Origin: Melioribacter roseus
GTDB taxonomy: Bacteria; Bacteroidota; Ignavibacteria; Ignavibacteriales; Melioribacteraceae
DNA length: 52,196 nt
Direction: 5' to 3'
Assembly (NCBI GenBank): GCA_020724265.1
Contig: DYHH01000027.1
Coordinates: forward strand, 1 to 52,196
The first letter of the stretch is position 1. The number at the start of each line of letters is the position of its first letter. The position numbers and the translations under genes were made by a program. Below are positions 35,325-44,953 of the stretch, one piece after another. A model generated the notes under the pieces. That model searched no databases, was not told where the DNA came from, and saw only the letters and a list, made by a program, of their open reading frames with translations.

Positions 35325-37109
35325 TTAGGTGGCTTTAACAACCTCCTGATCTTTATACTGTAGTTGATATAATTTATAATAAATACCTTGTTTTGTAAGT
35401 AAATCTTGATGAGTACCTATTTCACGAATTTCGCCTTTATGAATAACAACAATTTTATCGGCTTTCTGAATAGTTGATAAGCGGTGAGCTACTATTATTG
35501 AAGTTCTTCCGACTAACAATTTCTCAATTGCCTTTTGAATTAAAATTTCAGATTCGGTATCAATGCTTGAAGTTGCTTCATCTAAAATAAGAACTTGCGG
35601 GTTGTAAGCCAAAGCTCTTGCAAAAGAAATTAATTGTTTTTGTCCGACACTTAATGTTGCCCCTTTTTCTTTAACTTCTTCATCATATTTATTTGGAAGT
35701 TTTTCGATGAATTTATCAGCCCCCACAATTCTTGCCGCTTCGATAATTTTTTCGTCTGTGATATCGGGTGAGTTCAAACTTATGTTCGATTTAATCGTAC
35801 CTGAAAACAAGACAACATCTTGAAGTACAATTGAAATAAACTTCCGAAGATCTCGTTTATCGATTTCGGTAATATCATAACCGTCGAACAATATTTGACC
35901 TTTTTGAATATCATAAAAACGAGTAAGAATATTTATTATACTTGTTTTGCCTGCACCTGTATGACCAACAAGCGCAACAGATTCGCCCGGATTAATTTTT
36001 AGTGATACATTTTTTAAAACATATTCTTCGGGATTATAGGCAAACCAAACATCCTTAAATTCTATTTCACCTTTTATGTTTTTAAGTTCCTTAGGATGAT
36101 CTGGATTTTTTATTACTGTTTTATTATCGAGAAGTTTAAAAATCCTTTCGGAAGAAGCCATTGCTGTTTGCATTATATTATATTTTTCCGAAAGGTCTCG
36201 AATCGGTCTGAAGAACATTTCGGTATATTGAATAAATGCAAACAATACTCCTATCGTCATTGCATTCTGAACTACTTCTCCACCACCGTACCAAATTATC
36301 AAAGCGATAGCAAGAGAACTTAATATTTCAACGACGGGGAAAAATACGGCATAATAAAAAATTGATGCAATATTTGCTTTACGATGATCAGCGTTTATAC
36401 CGGAAAATTTTTTCAGCTCATCTTTTTCTTTAGTAAAGATTTGTACAATGCTCATCCCTGTAACATGTTCCTGCATATATGAATTTAACCTGGCAAGATG
36501 AAACCGAACATCCCGGTAAGTTTCTCTAACCTTTCTCCGGAAAAGAAATGTCGCATATATCAAAATCGGTAGTACCGCCAAAGTTACAAGTGAAAGATCC
36601 CATGACATAAAGAACATAAAAATGAGAATCCAAAGTATTATGAAGATGTCACTGAAAACCATCACAATACCGGATGAAAATAATTCGTTAAGTGCTTCTA
36701 CATCGTTTGTTGTTCTTGTTACTAACCTGCCGATTGGAGTTTTATCAAAAAATCTTAAAGCCAATTTTTGTATATGAGAAAAAATTTGAACGCGCAGATC
36801 ATATATTATTTTCTGTCCCATTAATTGGGTATAATATGTAAGAAAATATTGAATACCCGATTGAAAAAGTAGAACACCGACGAGTAGTAATGATATAATA
36901 ATCAGTCCATTATAATCACTATGAGCTATAAAATCATCCACTGCAACCTTGGTAAGATATGGACGAAGCGGACCTAAAGCAGCAACAACAATGTTAAGAA
37001 TAATTGCTAGTACAACATACTTTTTATAAGGCTTAACATAAACGAGAAGCCGCTTCATTAACTTAGCGTCGTAAGCTTTACCTAATATTTCGTCGTCAAC
37101 TGTCGACAT
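35325..37109 (-). CDS. ABC exporter half-transporter, subunit with canonical Walker B
   Basis: 594 aa: a six-helix type I exporter membrane domain (about 30-310) fused to an ATPase domain. Walker A is GHTGAGKT (382-389), Q-loop VLQD, signature LSVGQ (486-490, second Gly replaced by Val), Walker B VLILDEATSS with catalytic Glu511, and switch His542. The altered signature together with the partner's altered Walker B is the pattern of heterodimeric exporters (BmrCD, TM287/288 type), where one ATP site is inactive. It starts 3 bp after the partner gene stop. Likely exports lipids, drugs or peptides; the substrate is unknown. Confidence 0.93.
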   Translation of the reverse strand: MSTVDDEILGKAYDAKLMKRLLVYVKPYKKYVVLAIILNIVVAALGPLRPYLTKVAVDDFIAHSDYNGLIIISLLLVGVLLFQSGIQYFLTYYTQLMGQKIIYDLRVQIFSHIQKLALRFFDKTPIGRLVTRTTNDVEALNELFSSGIVMVFSDIFIILWILIFMFFMSWDLSLVTLAVLPILIYATFLFRRKVRETYRDVRFHLARLNSYMQEHVTGMSIVQIFTKEKDELKKFSGINADHRKANIASIFYYAVFFPVVEILSSLAIALIIWYGGGEVVQNAMTIGVLFAFIQYTEMFFRPIRDLSEKYNIMQTAMASSERIFKLLDNKTVIKNPDHPKELKNIKGEIEFKDVWFAYNPEEYVLKNVSLKINPGESVALVGHTGAGKTSIINILTRFYDIQKGQILFDGYDITEIDKRDLRKFISIVLQDVVLFSGTIKSNISLNSPDITDEKIIEAARIVGADKFIEKLPNKYDEEVKEKGATLSVGQKQLISFARALAYNPQVLILDEATSSIDTESEILIQKAIEKLLVGRTSIIVAHRLSTIQKADKIVVIHKGEIREIGTHQDLLTKQGIYYKLYQLQYKDQEVVKAT

Positions 37110-37112
37110 ATA

Positions 37113-38861
37113 TTAATTCAATTCCTTTAATTCTTCTTCAAGTAATTGTTTATAATGCAGATCCGCATAAATACCGCCGAGTGCTACAAGTTCCTCGTGT
37201 TTACCTTGTTCAATAATTTTACCCTCGTGCAGCACAAATATTTTATCAGCTTCTTTAACGGTAGATATTCTATGACTAATAATTATACTTGTTCTTTCTT
37301 TCATAAATTCTTTTAGTCTTTTTAATATTTCTTCTTCGGTATTTGTATCTACCGACGAGAAAGAATCATCAAGTATCAGAATTTTGGGATCAACTGCTAA
37401 AGCTCTTGCCAAACATGATCTCTGTTTTTGTCCCCCGGATAAAGTTATTCCTCTTTCTCCGAGCATAGTTTCATAACCATTTGGAAAATCTTCAACATCT
37501 TTATTCAACTGGGCTATATCGGCAACCGTATTAACTAATTCATTATTATCGTTTTGTGTTCCGTAAAGAATATTATTTTTCAAAGTATCTGAAAAAAGGA
37601 AAGTTTCCTGTGGAACTAATCCCACATTTCTTCTCAATACATTTAGGGGTAATGTTTCAATTGGATTACCATCAATAAAAATTTCACCTTCGGTTCTGTC
37701 AAATAATCTCGGTATTAAGTTTATTAAAGTAGTTTTACCTGAACCTGTCTTTCCGATAACAGCAGCAGTTTCACCCGGTTCAATTACAAGATTAATGCCT
37801 TCTAATACATTTGGCAATGAGTCTTTGTAACGGAAAGAAACATTTTTAAATTCAATTTTACCTCTAATGGAATTAATAGAATAGCGCGTCAATTTTGAAT
37901 CAGTAATTTCGATTTCTTCATTTAATATTTTTATAAGGCGTTTCATACTTGCAGATGCTTGCTGAATAATATTTAGAATCCATCCGAAAGCAATCATCGG
38001 CCAAATCAGCATTCCCAAGAAAAGTACAAAAGCGGTTATATCTCCAAGCGTTAATTTATTATCAATTACCATCGAACCGCCTATCCAAACAACTATAATA
38101 ATTGAAATCCCGGCGATTGTATAAAGTATAGGCTGGAATAATGCTTGAATTTTTACTTTATCCATTGTCTTCTTAAGGTAATCTTCACTTTGTTTGGTAA
38201 ATGCTTCTATTTCCCCATCTTCTCTTATGTAAGATTTTATAACTCTAATACCTGCAAAATTCTCTTGTGCTTTTGTTGTTAAGTCGGAAAAACTTTCCTG
38301 AATAAGCATAAATTTTTTGTGAATTCTTTTACTTAGTTGATATACAAAAAATGACAGCAGAGGGAGGGGAACTAAAGTATAAAAAGTAAGCAGCGGACTA
38401 ATTGTAACCATTATTGCAATTATAATAACAAACTTTGATACCGTATCAACAGAATACATTACTGCAGGACCGACATACATTCTTACGGCGCTAATATCGT
38501 TGGTTGCGTGTGCCATTATATTACCGGTTGAAGTATTCTGAAAATATCGGTGAGATAATTTTTGAATATGAGACCAGAAATCCTGCCGAAGATCATATTC
38601 AATTTCGCGGGAAACTACAATTATTGTTTGTCGAATTAAATATCGGAAAATCCCTGCTATTATTGCCGCAATTAAAATATACAATCCGTATTCAAAAAGT
38701 TTTTCATAACTAACTTGTTTCTGAATTGCATCTATTCCATCGCGTAAAAATATAGGGATGAAAACCTGTGCAGCGTTTGAAATTAGAATAAACGCAAACC
38801 CTAAGGCAAGTTTCTTTTTGTAACGAAGGAAATATTTATTTAAATAAGATAATTTATCCAT
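37113..38861 (-). CDS. ABC exporter half-transporter, subunit with degenerate Walker B
   Basis: 582 aa, with a type I exporter membrane domain then an ATPase domain. Walker A is GKTGSGKT (370-377), Q-loop VPQE, signature LSGGQ (474-478, consensus), Walker B ILILDDSFSS with Asp499 where the catalytic Glu should be, and switch His530. Because ATP sites form between one subunit's Walker motifs and the other's signature, this subunit and its neighbour together would give one consensus site (partner Walker B with LSGGQ) and one degenerate site (Asp499 with LSVGQ). Lies 40 bp downstream of serS on the same strand. Substrate unknown. Confidence 0.93.
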   Translation of the reverse strand: MDKLSYLNKYFLRYKKKLALGFAFILISNAAQVFIPIFLRDGIDAIQKQVSYEKLFEYGLYILIAAIIAGIFRYLIRQTIIVVSREIEYDLRQDFWSHIQKLSHRYFQNTSTGNIMAHATNDISAVRMYVGPAVMYSVDTVSKFVIIIAIMVTISPLLTFYTLVPLPLLSFFVYQLSKRIHKKFMLIQESFSDLTTKAQENFAGIRVIKSYIREDGEIEAFTKQSEDYLKKTMDKVKIQALFQPILYTIAGISIIIVVWIGGSMVIDNKLTLGDITAFVLFLGMLIWPMIAFGWILNIIQQASASMKRLIKILNEEIEITDSKLTRYSINSIRGKIEFKNVSFRYKDSLPNVLEGINLVIEPGETAAVIGKTGSGKTTLINLIPRLFDRTEGEIFIDGNPIETLPLNVLRRNVGLVPQETFLFSDTLKNNILYGTQNDNNELVNTVADIAQLNKDVEDFPNGYETMLGERGITLSGGQKQRSCLARALAVDPKILILDDSFSSVDTNTEEEILKRLKEFMKERTSIIISHRISTVKEADKIFVLHEGKIIEQGKHEELVALGGIYADLHYKQLLEEELKELN

Positions 38862-38901
38862 ATAAAGTGTTTACCGGTGCACTATTTATACTGTAGCCGG
38901 A

Positions 38902-40179
38902 CTAGTCAATTATTTTGAAGCCTGTATATTTTTGAAGTACTTCCGGTACTATTATTTTACCTTCGGGAGTTTGATAATTTTCAAGAATAGAAACCATTAC
39001 CCGGCTTGTTGCTAAACCTGAACCGTTGAGAGTATGAACGAAATCCAATTTTTTATTTTCGGTTTTACGATAACGTATGTTTGCGCGTCTCGCTTGAAAA
39101 TTTTCGAAGTTACTGCATGATGATGCTTCAAGCCATTTGTTTTCTGCGGGCGACCAGGTTTCAATATCATAACACTTTGCGGCGGCAAAGCTTAAATCAC
39201 CTGAGCATAACATTAAAATTCTATACGGAATATTTAAAGCTTTCAAAATATCTTCAGCATCGTTAGTAATGCTTTCTAATTCTTCATAAGAAGTTTCAGG
39301 CTTAACCAGTTTAACCATCTCCACTTTGTTGAATTGATGAACTCGCAAAAATCCCTTAGATTCTTTACCATAAGATCCGGCTTCTCTCCTAAAGCATGCC
39401 GTATATCCAACATAATTTATCGGCAATTGGTTCTCTTCCAAAATTTCATTGCGATGTAAATTTGTAATCGGTACTTCGGCAGTTGGAATTGTAAATAGAT
39501 CATCTTTTTCTGCAAGATACATATCTTCTTCAAGTTTAGGTAATTGTCCGGTACCGAACATTGATTCTCGGTTTACTAAAAGTGGAGGAATCACTTCAGT
39601 ATATCCGTGATCTTTGATGTGATAATCAAGCATATAATTTATCAAAGCTCTTTCGAGCTGAGCACCTTTACCCATATATACCGGGAAACCTGAACCTGTA
39701 ATTTTTGCTCCTCGTTCGAAATCAAGAATTTTTAATTTCTTTCCTAATTCGATGTGATCCAAAATTTTTACTTCATTTTCAAATGTGAATCCATCGGGCA
39801 GCCACTGTCTTACTTCTACATTTTCTTCGGATGATTTACCGATTGGTACGGATTCATGCGGCAGGTTTGGAATCCAGATAAGGTTATCATAGATTCTATT
39901 CTCAACGAACTTCAGCTCTTTATTCAGGCTATCGATACTATCACCAACCTTTTTCATCCTTTCTTTTAATTCAGTTACATCTTTTCCATCTTTTATCATT
40001 ATCCCTATATCTTGCGATACACTGTTCTTTTCAGATCTCAATTTGTCAATCTGCACAATTAAATCTCTTCTCCACACATCATCTGACAAAATTTGATCAA
40101 CAGTGTCTTTTTCATTTTTATTTTTAATCCCTTTCTTAACTATTTCAGGATTTTCTCTAATAAACTTGATGTCCAACAT
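38902..40179 (-). CDS. serS: Seryl-tRNA synthetase
   Basis: 425 aa, full length. The N-terminal long coiled-coil arm (about 30-105, with VDQILSDD, LRSEKNSVSQDIG and LKERMKKVGDSIDSLNKELKFVE shortened in part) grips the tRNA-Ser variable arm. The class II catalytic core has motif 2 as CFRREAGSYGKESKGFLRVHQF shortened to FRREAGSYGKE, and motif 3 as NGSGLATSRVMVSILENYQ. It charges tRNA-Ser, and also tRNA-Sec where present. The gene follows leuS by 71 bp that hold a stable hairpin, and precedes the ABC pair. Confidence 0.98.
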   Translation of the reverse strand: MLDIKFIRENPEIVKKGIKNKNEKDTVDQILSDDVWRRDLIVQIDKLRSEKNSVSQDIGIMIKDGKDVTELKERMKKVGDSIDSLNKELKFVENRIYDNLIWIPNLPHESVPIGKSSEENVEVRQWLPDGFTFENEVKILDHIELGKKLKILDFERGAKITGSGFPVYMGKGAQLERALINYMLDYHIKDHGYTEVIPPLLVNRESMFGTGQLPKLEEDMYLAEKDDLFTIPTAEVPITNLHRNEILEENQLPINYVGYTACFRREAGSYGKESKGFLRVHQFNKVEMVKLVKPETSYEELESITNDAEDILKALNIPYRILMLCSGDLSFAAAKCYDIETWSPAENKWLEASSCSNFENFQARRANIRYRKTENKKLDFVHTLNGSGLATSRVMVSILENYQTPEGKIIVPEVLQKYTGFKIID

Positions 40180-40202
40180 TCAATTTCTCCTAAACTCTTG
40201 CA

Positions 40203-40243
40203 GGAACCTTCGAGGTCGCAATGAAGTGACCTCGAAGGTTGCC
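40203..40243. repeat. Strong hairpin between leuS and serS
   Basis: AACCTTCGAGGTC (40205-40217) is the exact complement of GACCTCGAAGGTT (40228-40240); G-T and C-G pairs extend the stem to 15 bp with loop AATGAA. No T-run follows on the minus strand. It is either an attenuator-like leader 25 bp upstream of serS, an RNA-processing site, or a REP-like dispersed element. Confidence 0.8.
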
Positions 40244-40250
40244 CTATTAA

Positions 40251-42719
40251 TTATTTTACAACTATATTATAAATTTTATTTTTTACGTAAATCTCTTTTA
40301 CTACTGTTTTGCCATCTGTGTGTTTTGTTACTTTGTCGTCTGCAGAAGCAATCTCTTTAACAAAACTCTCATCACTATCAATAGGAACATCAATTGCAGC
40401 GCGAAGTTTGCCGTTAACTTGAATAGCAATAGTAACTTTATCAACAACTAACGCTTCCTTATCAACATCAAACCAAATAGATTTTTCAAAGATAGATTCT
40501 CTATGACCCAACAAACTCCAACATTCTTCACCAAAATGCGGAGCTAAAGGTGCAAGCATTACAGATAATCTTTCAAGAGCGTAGGTCTGGAGATCACTTG
40601 AACAAGAACTAATACTCTTATGAAGTTCATTAGTTAATTCCATTAATACAGCTACAGCAGTGTTAAAACGTAGATTTTCAACCTCTTCTGAAAATTTATT
40701 AATTGATTGATTCACTTTTTGATAAATCGATTTCTCGTTTTCGTTCAATTCACTTAAATTATACTTTTCTTTTGAAGGAAATTTTTCAGCTAAACCTTCT
40801 CTATCTTTTACAAGCAAATAAACTTTTTGAACAAATCTATCTACACCGACAATTCCTTTGTCACTCCAATCACCACCGAGATCATAGGGTCCCATGAACA
40901 TCAAGTACATTCTAAATACATCTGATCCGTATTGTTCAATAAACGAATTGGGATTAACAACATTTCCCTTTGACTTAGACATCTTTGCGCCATTGTTAGT
41001 AATTGTTCCTTGATGCCGAAGTTTAGCAAAAGGTTCGTCTGTATTTACCAACTTGATATCTCTTAAAAATTTATGAACAAATCTTGCATAAAGTAAGTGC
41101 ATCGTGGAATGTTCGGCGCCGCCTACATACATATCAACCGGTTCCCATTTTTTAGCAAGTTCCGGGTCAAACATTCCTTCAGAAAACTGTGGATTAAGGT
41201 AACGGAGGTAATACCAAGATGAATCAACGAATGTATCCATTGTATCAACATCCCGCTTAGCTGGACTTCCGCATTTAGGACAAGTAGTATTTACAAAATC
41301 TTCGTTCTTTGCAAGAGGAGAACCGCCATCGGGATTAAATTCAACATTATATGGTAATTCGATAGGAAGATGATCCTCGGGAACAGGTACTTCACCGCAA
41401 TTATCACAATATACAATTGGAATCGGTGTACCCCAATATCTTTGTCTGGAAATAAGCCAATCGCGTAACTTGTAATTTACTTTTGCTCTGCCAACATTTT
41501 CGCTTTCCAAATCCTGTGTAATTTGTTTTTTACCATCTATAGAATCTCTTCCGGTATATTTACCTGAATTTATCATCATTCCCGGCTCTGTGTATGCTTC
41601 GACCAGTTCATCATTTTCATCTGTGCCGGGTTTAAGAATAACTTTACGAATAGGAAGATCAAATTTCTTTGCAAATTCAAAATCGCGTTCATCATGTCCG
41701 GGTACTGCCATCACACAACCTGTTCCGTAACTTGCAAGCACATAATCGGCAACCCAAATTGGAATTTTTTCATCATTCACCGGATTAATTGCGAATGCAC
41801 CGGTCGGCACACCGGTTTTTTCTTTTACTGTAGAAGTTCTTTCAATATCGGTCAAACTTTGAATTGACTTGATATATTCGTTTACTTTTTCTTTGTATTC
41901 ATCGGTTGTAATTTTTTCAACGAGTTCACTTTCGGGAGCGAGAACAACATAGGTAACACCGAACAAAGTATCAGGTCTTGTTGTAAAGACACTAATTTTA
42001 TCATCATGTCCGTCAATTTTAAAATCGACTTCCGTACCCGTGCTCTTGCCAATCCAATTAGTTTGCATCAATTTTGTTTTTTCAGGCCAATCGATTTTAT
42101 TTAGACCGCTTAATAATTCTTCCGCATAATCGGTTATTTTGAAGAACCACTGAGTAAGATTTTTCTTTTGAACTTCGGTGCCGCATCTTTCGCAAGTTCC
42201 ATCCTGTTGAACTTGCTCGTTCGCCAAAACGGTATTGCAGGAGGGACACCAATTTACCGGTGCATTTTTTCTATAGGCAAGTCCTTTTTTATAAAGCTGC
42301 AAAAACAACCATTGATTCCACTTGTAATATTCCGGGACACATGTCATTAACTCAGCATCCCAATCATACATACAACCCATTCGTTTTAGTTGTTCGTGGA
42401 TATCATTAATGTTTTCCAAAGTTGAATCTTGAGGATGCACACCGGTTTTAATTGCATAATTTTCCGCCGGTAAACCAAACGCATCGTATCCCATAGGTTC
42501 AAAAACATTGTAACCTTGTAATGTTTTGAAACGCGCCCAGGAATCTGTTGGTCCGTAATTATACCAATGCCCGATATGAAGTTTAGAACCGGACGGATAA
42601 ATAAACATCACAAGAGTGTAGAGTTTCTTTTCGGTATCGGTAAGATTAGTTTTGTAAACTTTGTTCTCTTCCCAATATTTCTGCCATTTAGTTTCAATTT
42701 CGGTAAAAGGATAACGCAT
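40251..42719 (-). CDS. leuS: Leucyl-tRNA synthetase
   Basis: 822 aa from the ATG at 42719, where the conserved MRYPFTEIETKWQKYWEEN begins; the longer frame adds 25 residues without family support. Class I signatures are KLHIGHWYNY (HIGH) and KMSKSKGN (KMSKS). The CP1 editing domain carries TTRPDTLFGVTYVVLAPE and the T-rich and VPGHDERD motifs. Two zinc-type Cys pairs (CPSCNTV..CERCG and CDNCG..CPKCG) are present. It charges tRNA-Leu and edits mischarged Ile or norvaline. It opens a same-strand run with serS, two ABC genes and fbp, and has a candidate promoter upstream. Confidence 0.98.
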   Translation of the reverse strand: MRYPFTEIETKWQKYWEENKVYKTNLTDTEKKLYTLVMFIYPSGSKLHIGHWYNYGPTDSWARFKTLQGYNVFEPMGYDAFGLPAENYAIKTGVHPQDSTLENINDIHEQLKRMGCMYDWDAELMTCVPEYYKWNQWLFLQLYKKGLAYRKNAPVNWCPSCNTVLANEQVQQDGTCERCGTEVQKKNLTQWFFKITDYAEELLSGLNKIDWPEKTKLMQTNWIGKSTGTEVDFKIDGHDDKISVFTTRPDTLFGVTYVVLAPESELVEKITTDEYKEKVNEYIKSIQSLTDIERTSTVKEKTGVPTGAFAINPVNDEKIPIWVADYVLASYGTGCVMAVPGHDERDFEFAKKFDLPIRKVILKPGTDENDELVEAYTEPGMMINSGKYTGRDSIDGKKQITQDLESENVGRAKVNYKLRDWLISRQRYWGTPIPIVYCDNCGEVPVPEDHLPIELPYNVEFNPDGGSPLAKNEDFVNTTCPKCGSPAKRDVDTMDTFVDSSWYYLRYLNPQFSEGMFDPELAKKWEPVDMYVGGAEHSTMHLLYARFVHKFLRDIKLVNTDEPFAKLRHQGTITNNGAKMSKSKGNVVNPNSFIEQYGSDVFRMYLMFMGPYDLGGDWSDKGIVGVDRFVQKVYLLVKDREGLAEKFPSKEKYNLSELNENEKSIYQKVNQSINKFSEEVENLRFNTAVAVLMELTNELHKSISSCSSDLQTYALERLSVMLAPLAPHFGEECWSLLGHRESIFEKSIWFDVDKEALVVDKVTIAIQVNGKLRAAIDVPIDSDESFVKEIASADDKVTKHTDGKTVVKEIYVKNKIYNIVVK

Positions 42720-42750
42720 AAAATCCATAAGTTTATTTAAAAGAAATTGA

Positions 42751-42779
42751 AAATTATCAAATAAAGGGGGGTTTAGCAA
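42751..42779 (-). promoter_or_regulatory. Candidate promoter of leuS
   Basis: Minus-strand TTGCTA (42774-42779) and TAATTT (42751-42756) are 17 bp apart and about 30 bp ahead of the leuS ATG. The match is partial. Confidence 0.4.
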
Positions 42780-42847
42780 GGAGGGAGATATCACTCAAAA
42801 ATATGCTGATTAGTAAAAAATCATATTTCATTTAATTGGTTTTTGAA

Positions 42848-42876
42848 TTGTAAATATTACCCTCTTAACCTATCTT
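42848..42876 (+). promoter_or_regulatory. Candidate promoter of the S9 peptidase gene
   Basis: TTGTAA (42848-42853) and TATCTT (42871-42876) are 17 bp apart and about 35 bp ahead of the ATG at 42912. The match is partial. Confidence 0.4.
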
Positions 42877-42911
42877 TAAAAATAAAACTAATCGAAATTT
42901 ACGAGGTAATA

Positions 42912-44951
42912 ATGCAAAAACTATTTCTAATTCTTTTTATATCGATTTTTTCATTTCTGCAATTAAACGCACAAGATAAACAACCAATTTCCATCGATGA
43001 TTTATGGGCAATGAAGAGAATCGGTTCATTCGATATTTCGCCTGATGGTAAAACCATTGCTTTCGATCATACTTCTTACAGTTTCGAAATTAATAAAGGC
43101 AATACAGACATCTATTTAATTGATGCAGATGGAAATAATTTACGTCCTTTCAAAAATTCTGAGGTAAATGAATCATCTCCAAAATTTTCTCCGGATGGCA
43201 GACTTTCGTTTCAACGCGGAGGGCAATTATGGTTTGCAGATATTGACGGAAGTAATGAAAAACAATTAACCGATATTTACACCGGTGCAAGCGGAATTGT
43301 TTGGGCAAGTGATGGTTCAAAATTTCTTTTTACTTCTTCAGTTTGGACCGAATGCGAGACACAAGACTGTAACAAACAAAAAGATGAAGAACGGGCTAAC
43401 AGAGGTTACGAAGCTGAAATTTTTGATGATCTATTGTTTCGTCATTGGAATGATTGGCGAGGACCAAAACGTTCTCATTTGTTTTTGATGGACTTAAATA
43501 GAAATGAATATTTCGATTTAACTTTAGGAATAGATACCGATATACCGACAATAGCTTTGGGAAGCATTCAAGATTATGCAATTTCACCTGACGGAAAAGA
43601 AGCTGTTTTTGTTATGAATGCAACCGGTAAACAAGCTATTAATACAAACAACGATGTGTTTATTGTAACGTTAGAAAATTTGCAAAAAGGCAAAGCTCCC
43701 GAAATTAAAAAGATTTCAGTAAGTGAAGGAAACGACAATCAACCTGTATATTCACCCGACGGTAAATATATTGCATTTCGTTCAATGGCTCGTGCAGGAT
43801 TTGAAGCCGACAAACAAACTTTGGTTCTATATGATCGTGAAACCGGAACGTTAAACGATATAAGCGAACATATTGATCTATCAATCGGGAAAATAGTTTG
43901 GGCAAATGATTCAAAATCAATTTACTTTGATTCTGCGAATAAAGTTTACAACTCTATATATAGAATCGATATTGAAACGAAAGAATTAGAACTTATAAAT
44001 GAATCGCATAGCAATTCGAGTATTACTTTATCATATAATGGATCAAAATTATTTTTCAAACAACAAAGAAATAATTTGCCGTATGAAATATTTTCAACCG
44101 ATGCCGACGGAAGCAATTTTCAACAAATTACTTATGTAAATAATGAAGTTCTTTCATACATCGAATTCGGTGAAATGGAAACATTTTGGAGTGAAGGAGC
44201 AGAAGGTGCTCAAGTTCAATCGATATTAGTTAAGCCGCCGTTCTTTGATCCGGATAAAAAATATCCGATGATATTCTTAGTTCACGGAGGTCCTCAAGGT
44301 AATTGGTCGGATGATTTTCACTTTAGATGGAATATGCAGATGTTTGCATCTCCCGGTTATGTTGTTGTTGCACCTAATCCAAGAGGCAGTACCGGTTACG
44401 GACAAAAATTCACCGATGAAATCTCACAAGATTGGGGCGGGAAAGTTTATGTTGATCTGATGAACGCATACGATTATGCAGTCGATAATTTTAACTTCAT
44501 TGATGCCGGAAATACATTCGCAGCCGGGGCTTCTTACGGCGGTTATATGATTGCTTGGATTGCCGGTCATACTGATCGTTTTAATGCTCTCGTTTGTCAT
44601 GCCGGAGTTTATAATTTGGAAAGTATGTGGGGCTCAACTGAAGAACTTTGGTTCCCTGAATGGGAATTCGGTGGTACACCTTGGCAAAACCGTGAATTAT
44701 ATCAATTATGGTCACCGCACATGTATGCAGAAAATTTCAAAACTCCGACTTTAGTTGTCCACGGTGCTTATGATTTCCGTGTTCCCGAAGCTCAGGCTTT
44801 TCAATTCTTTACAACTTTACAGCGTTTGGAAGTAGAAAGTAAATTTTTATATTTTCCTGATGAAACTCACTTTGTTGCTAAACCGCGTAATGCTCGTTTA
44901 TGGTGGAATACTCTTTACGATTGGTTTGAAAACTATAAAACGGAGAAATAA
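42912..44951 (+). CDS. Exported S9-family (prolyl oligopeptidase) serine peptidase
   Basis: 679 aa from the ATG at 42912, which has GAGG upstream and begins a signal peptide (LFISIFSFLQLNAQ); the longer frame uses a TTG. The N-terminal propeller shows TolB/PD40-like repeats (FDISPDGKTIAFDH, PKFSPDGRLSF, QPVYSPDGKYIAFRS). The C-terminal alpha/beta-hydrolase has GASYGGYM with Ser541, Asp621 in AYDFRVP and His653 in DETHF, a complete triad. This is the dipeptidyl-/acylaminoacyl-peptidase branch, which cuts short oligopeptides in the periplasm. It begins a four-gene plus-strand group and is 2 bp before the DUF1232 gene. Confidence 0.94.
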   Translation: MQKLFLILFISIFSFLQLNAQDKQPISIDDLWAMKRIGSFDISPDGKTIAFDHTSYSFEINKGNTDIYLIDADGNNLRPFKNSEVNESSPKFSPDGRLSFQRGGQLWFADIDGSNEKQLTDIYTGASGIVWASDGSKFLFTSSVWTECETQDCNKQKDEERANRGYEAEIFDDLLFRHWNDWRGPKRSHLFLMDLNRNEYFDLTLGIDTDIPTIALGSIQDYAISPDGKEAVFVMNATGKQAINTNNDVFIVTLENLQKGKAPEIKKISVSEGNDNQPVYSPDGKYIAFRSMARAGFEADKQTLVLYDRETGTLNDISEHIDLSIGKIVWANDSKSIYFDSANKVYNSIYRIDIETKELELINESHSNSSITLSYNGSKLFFKQQRNNLPYEIFSTDADGSNFQQITYVNNEVLSYIEFGEMETFWSEGAEGAQVQSILVKPPFFDPDKKYPMIFLVHGGPQGNWSDDFHFRWNMQMFASPGYVVVAPNPRGSTGYGQKFTDEISQDWGGKVYVDLMNAYDYAVDNFNFIDAGNTFAAGASYGGYMIAWIAGHTDRFNALVCHAGVYNLESMWGSTEELWFPEWEFGGTPWQNRELYQLWSPHMYAENFKTPTLVVHGAYDFRVPEAQAFQFFTTLQRLEVESKFLYFPDETHFVAKPRNARLWWNTLYDWFENYKTEK

Positions 44952-44953
44952 AT

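Noticed and set aside
42720-42794. 25-residue N-terminal extension of leuS
   Set aside because: The conserved synthetase N-terminus starts at the ATG at 42719, and the extension overlaps the candidate promoter.
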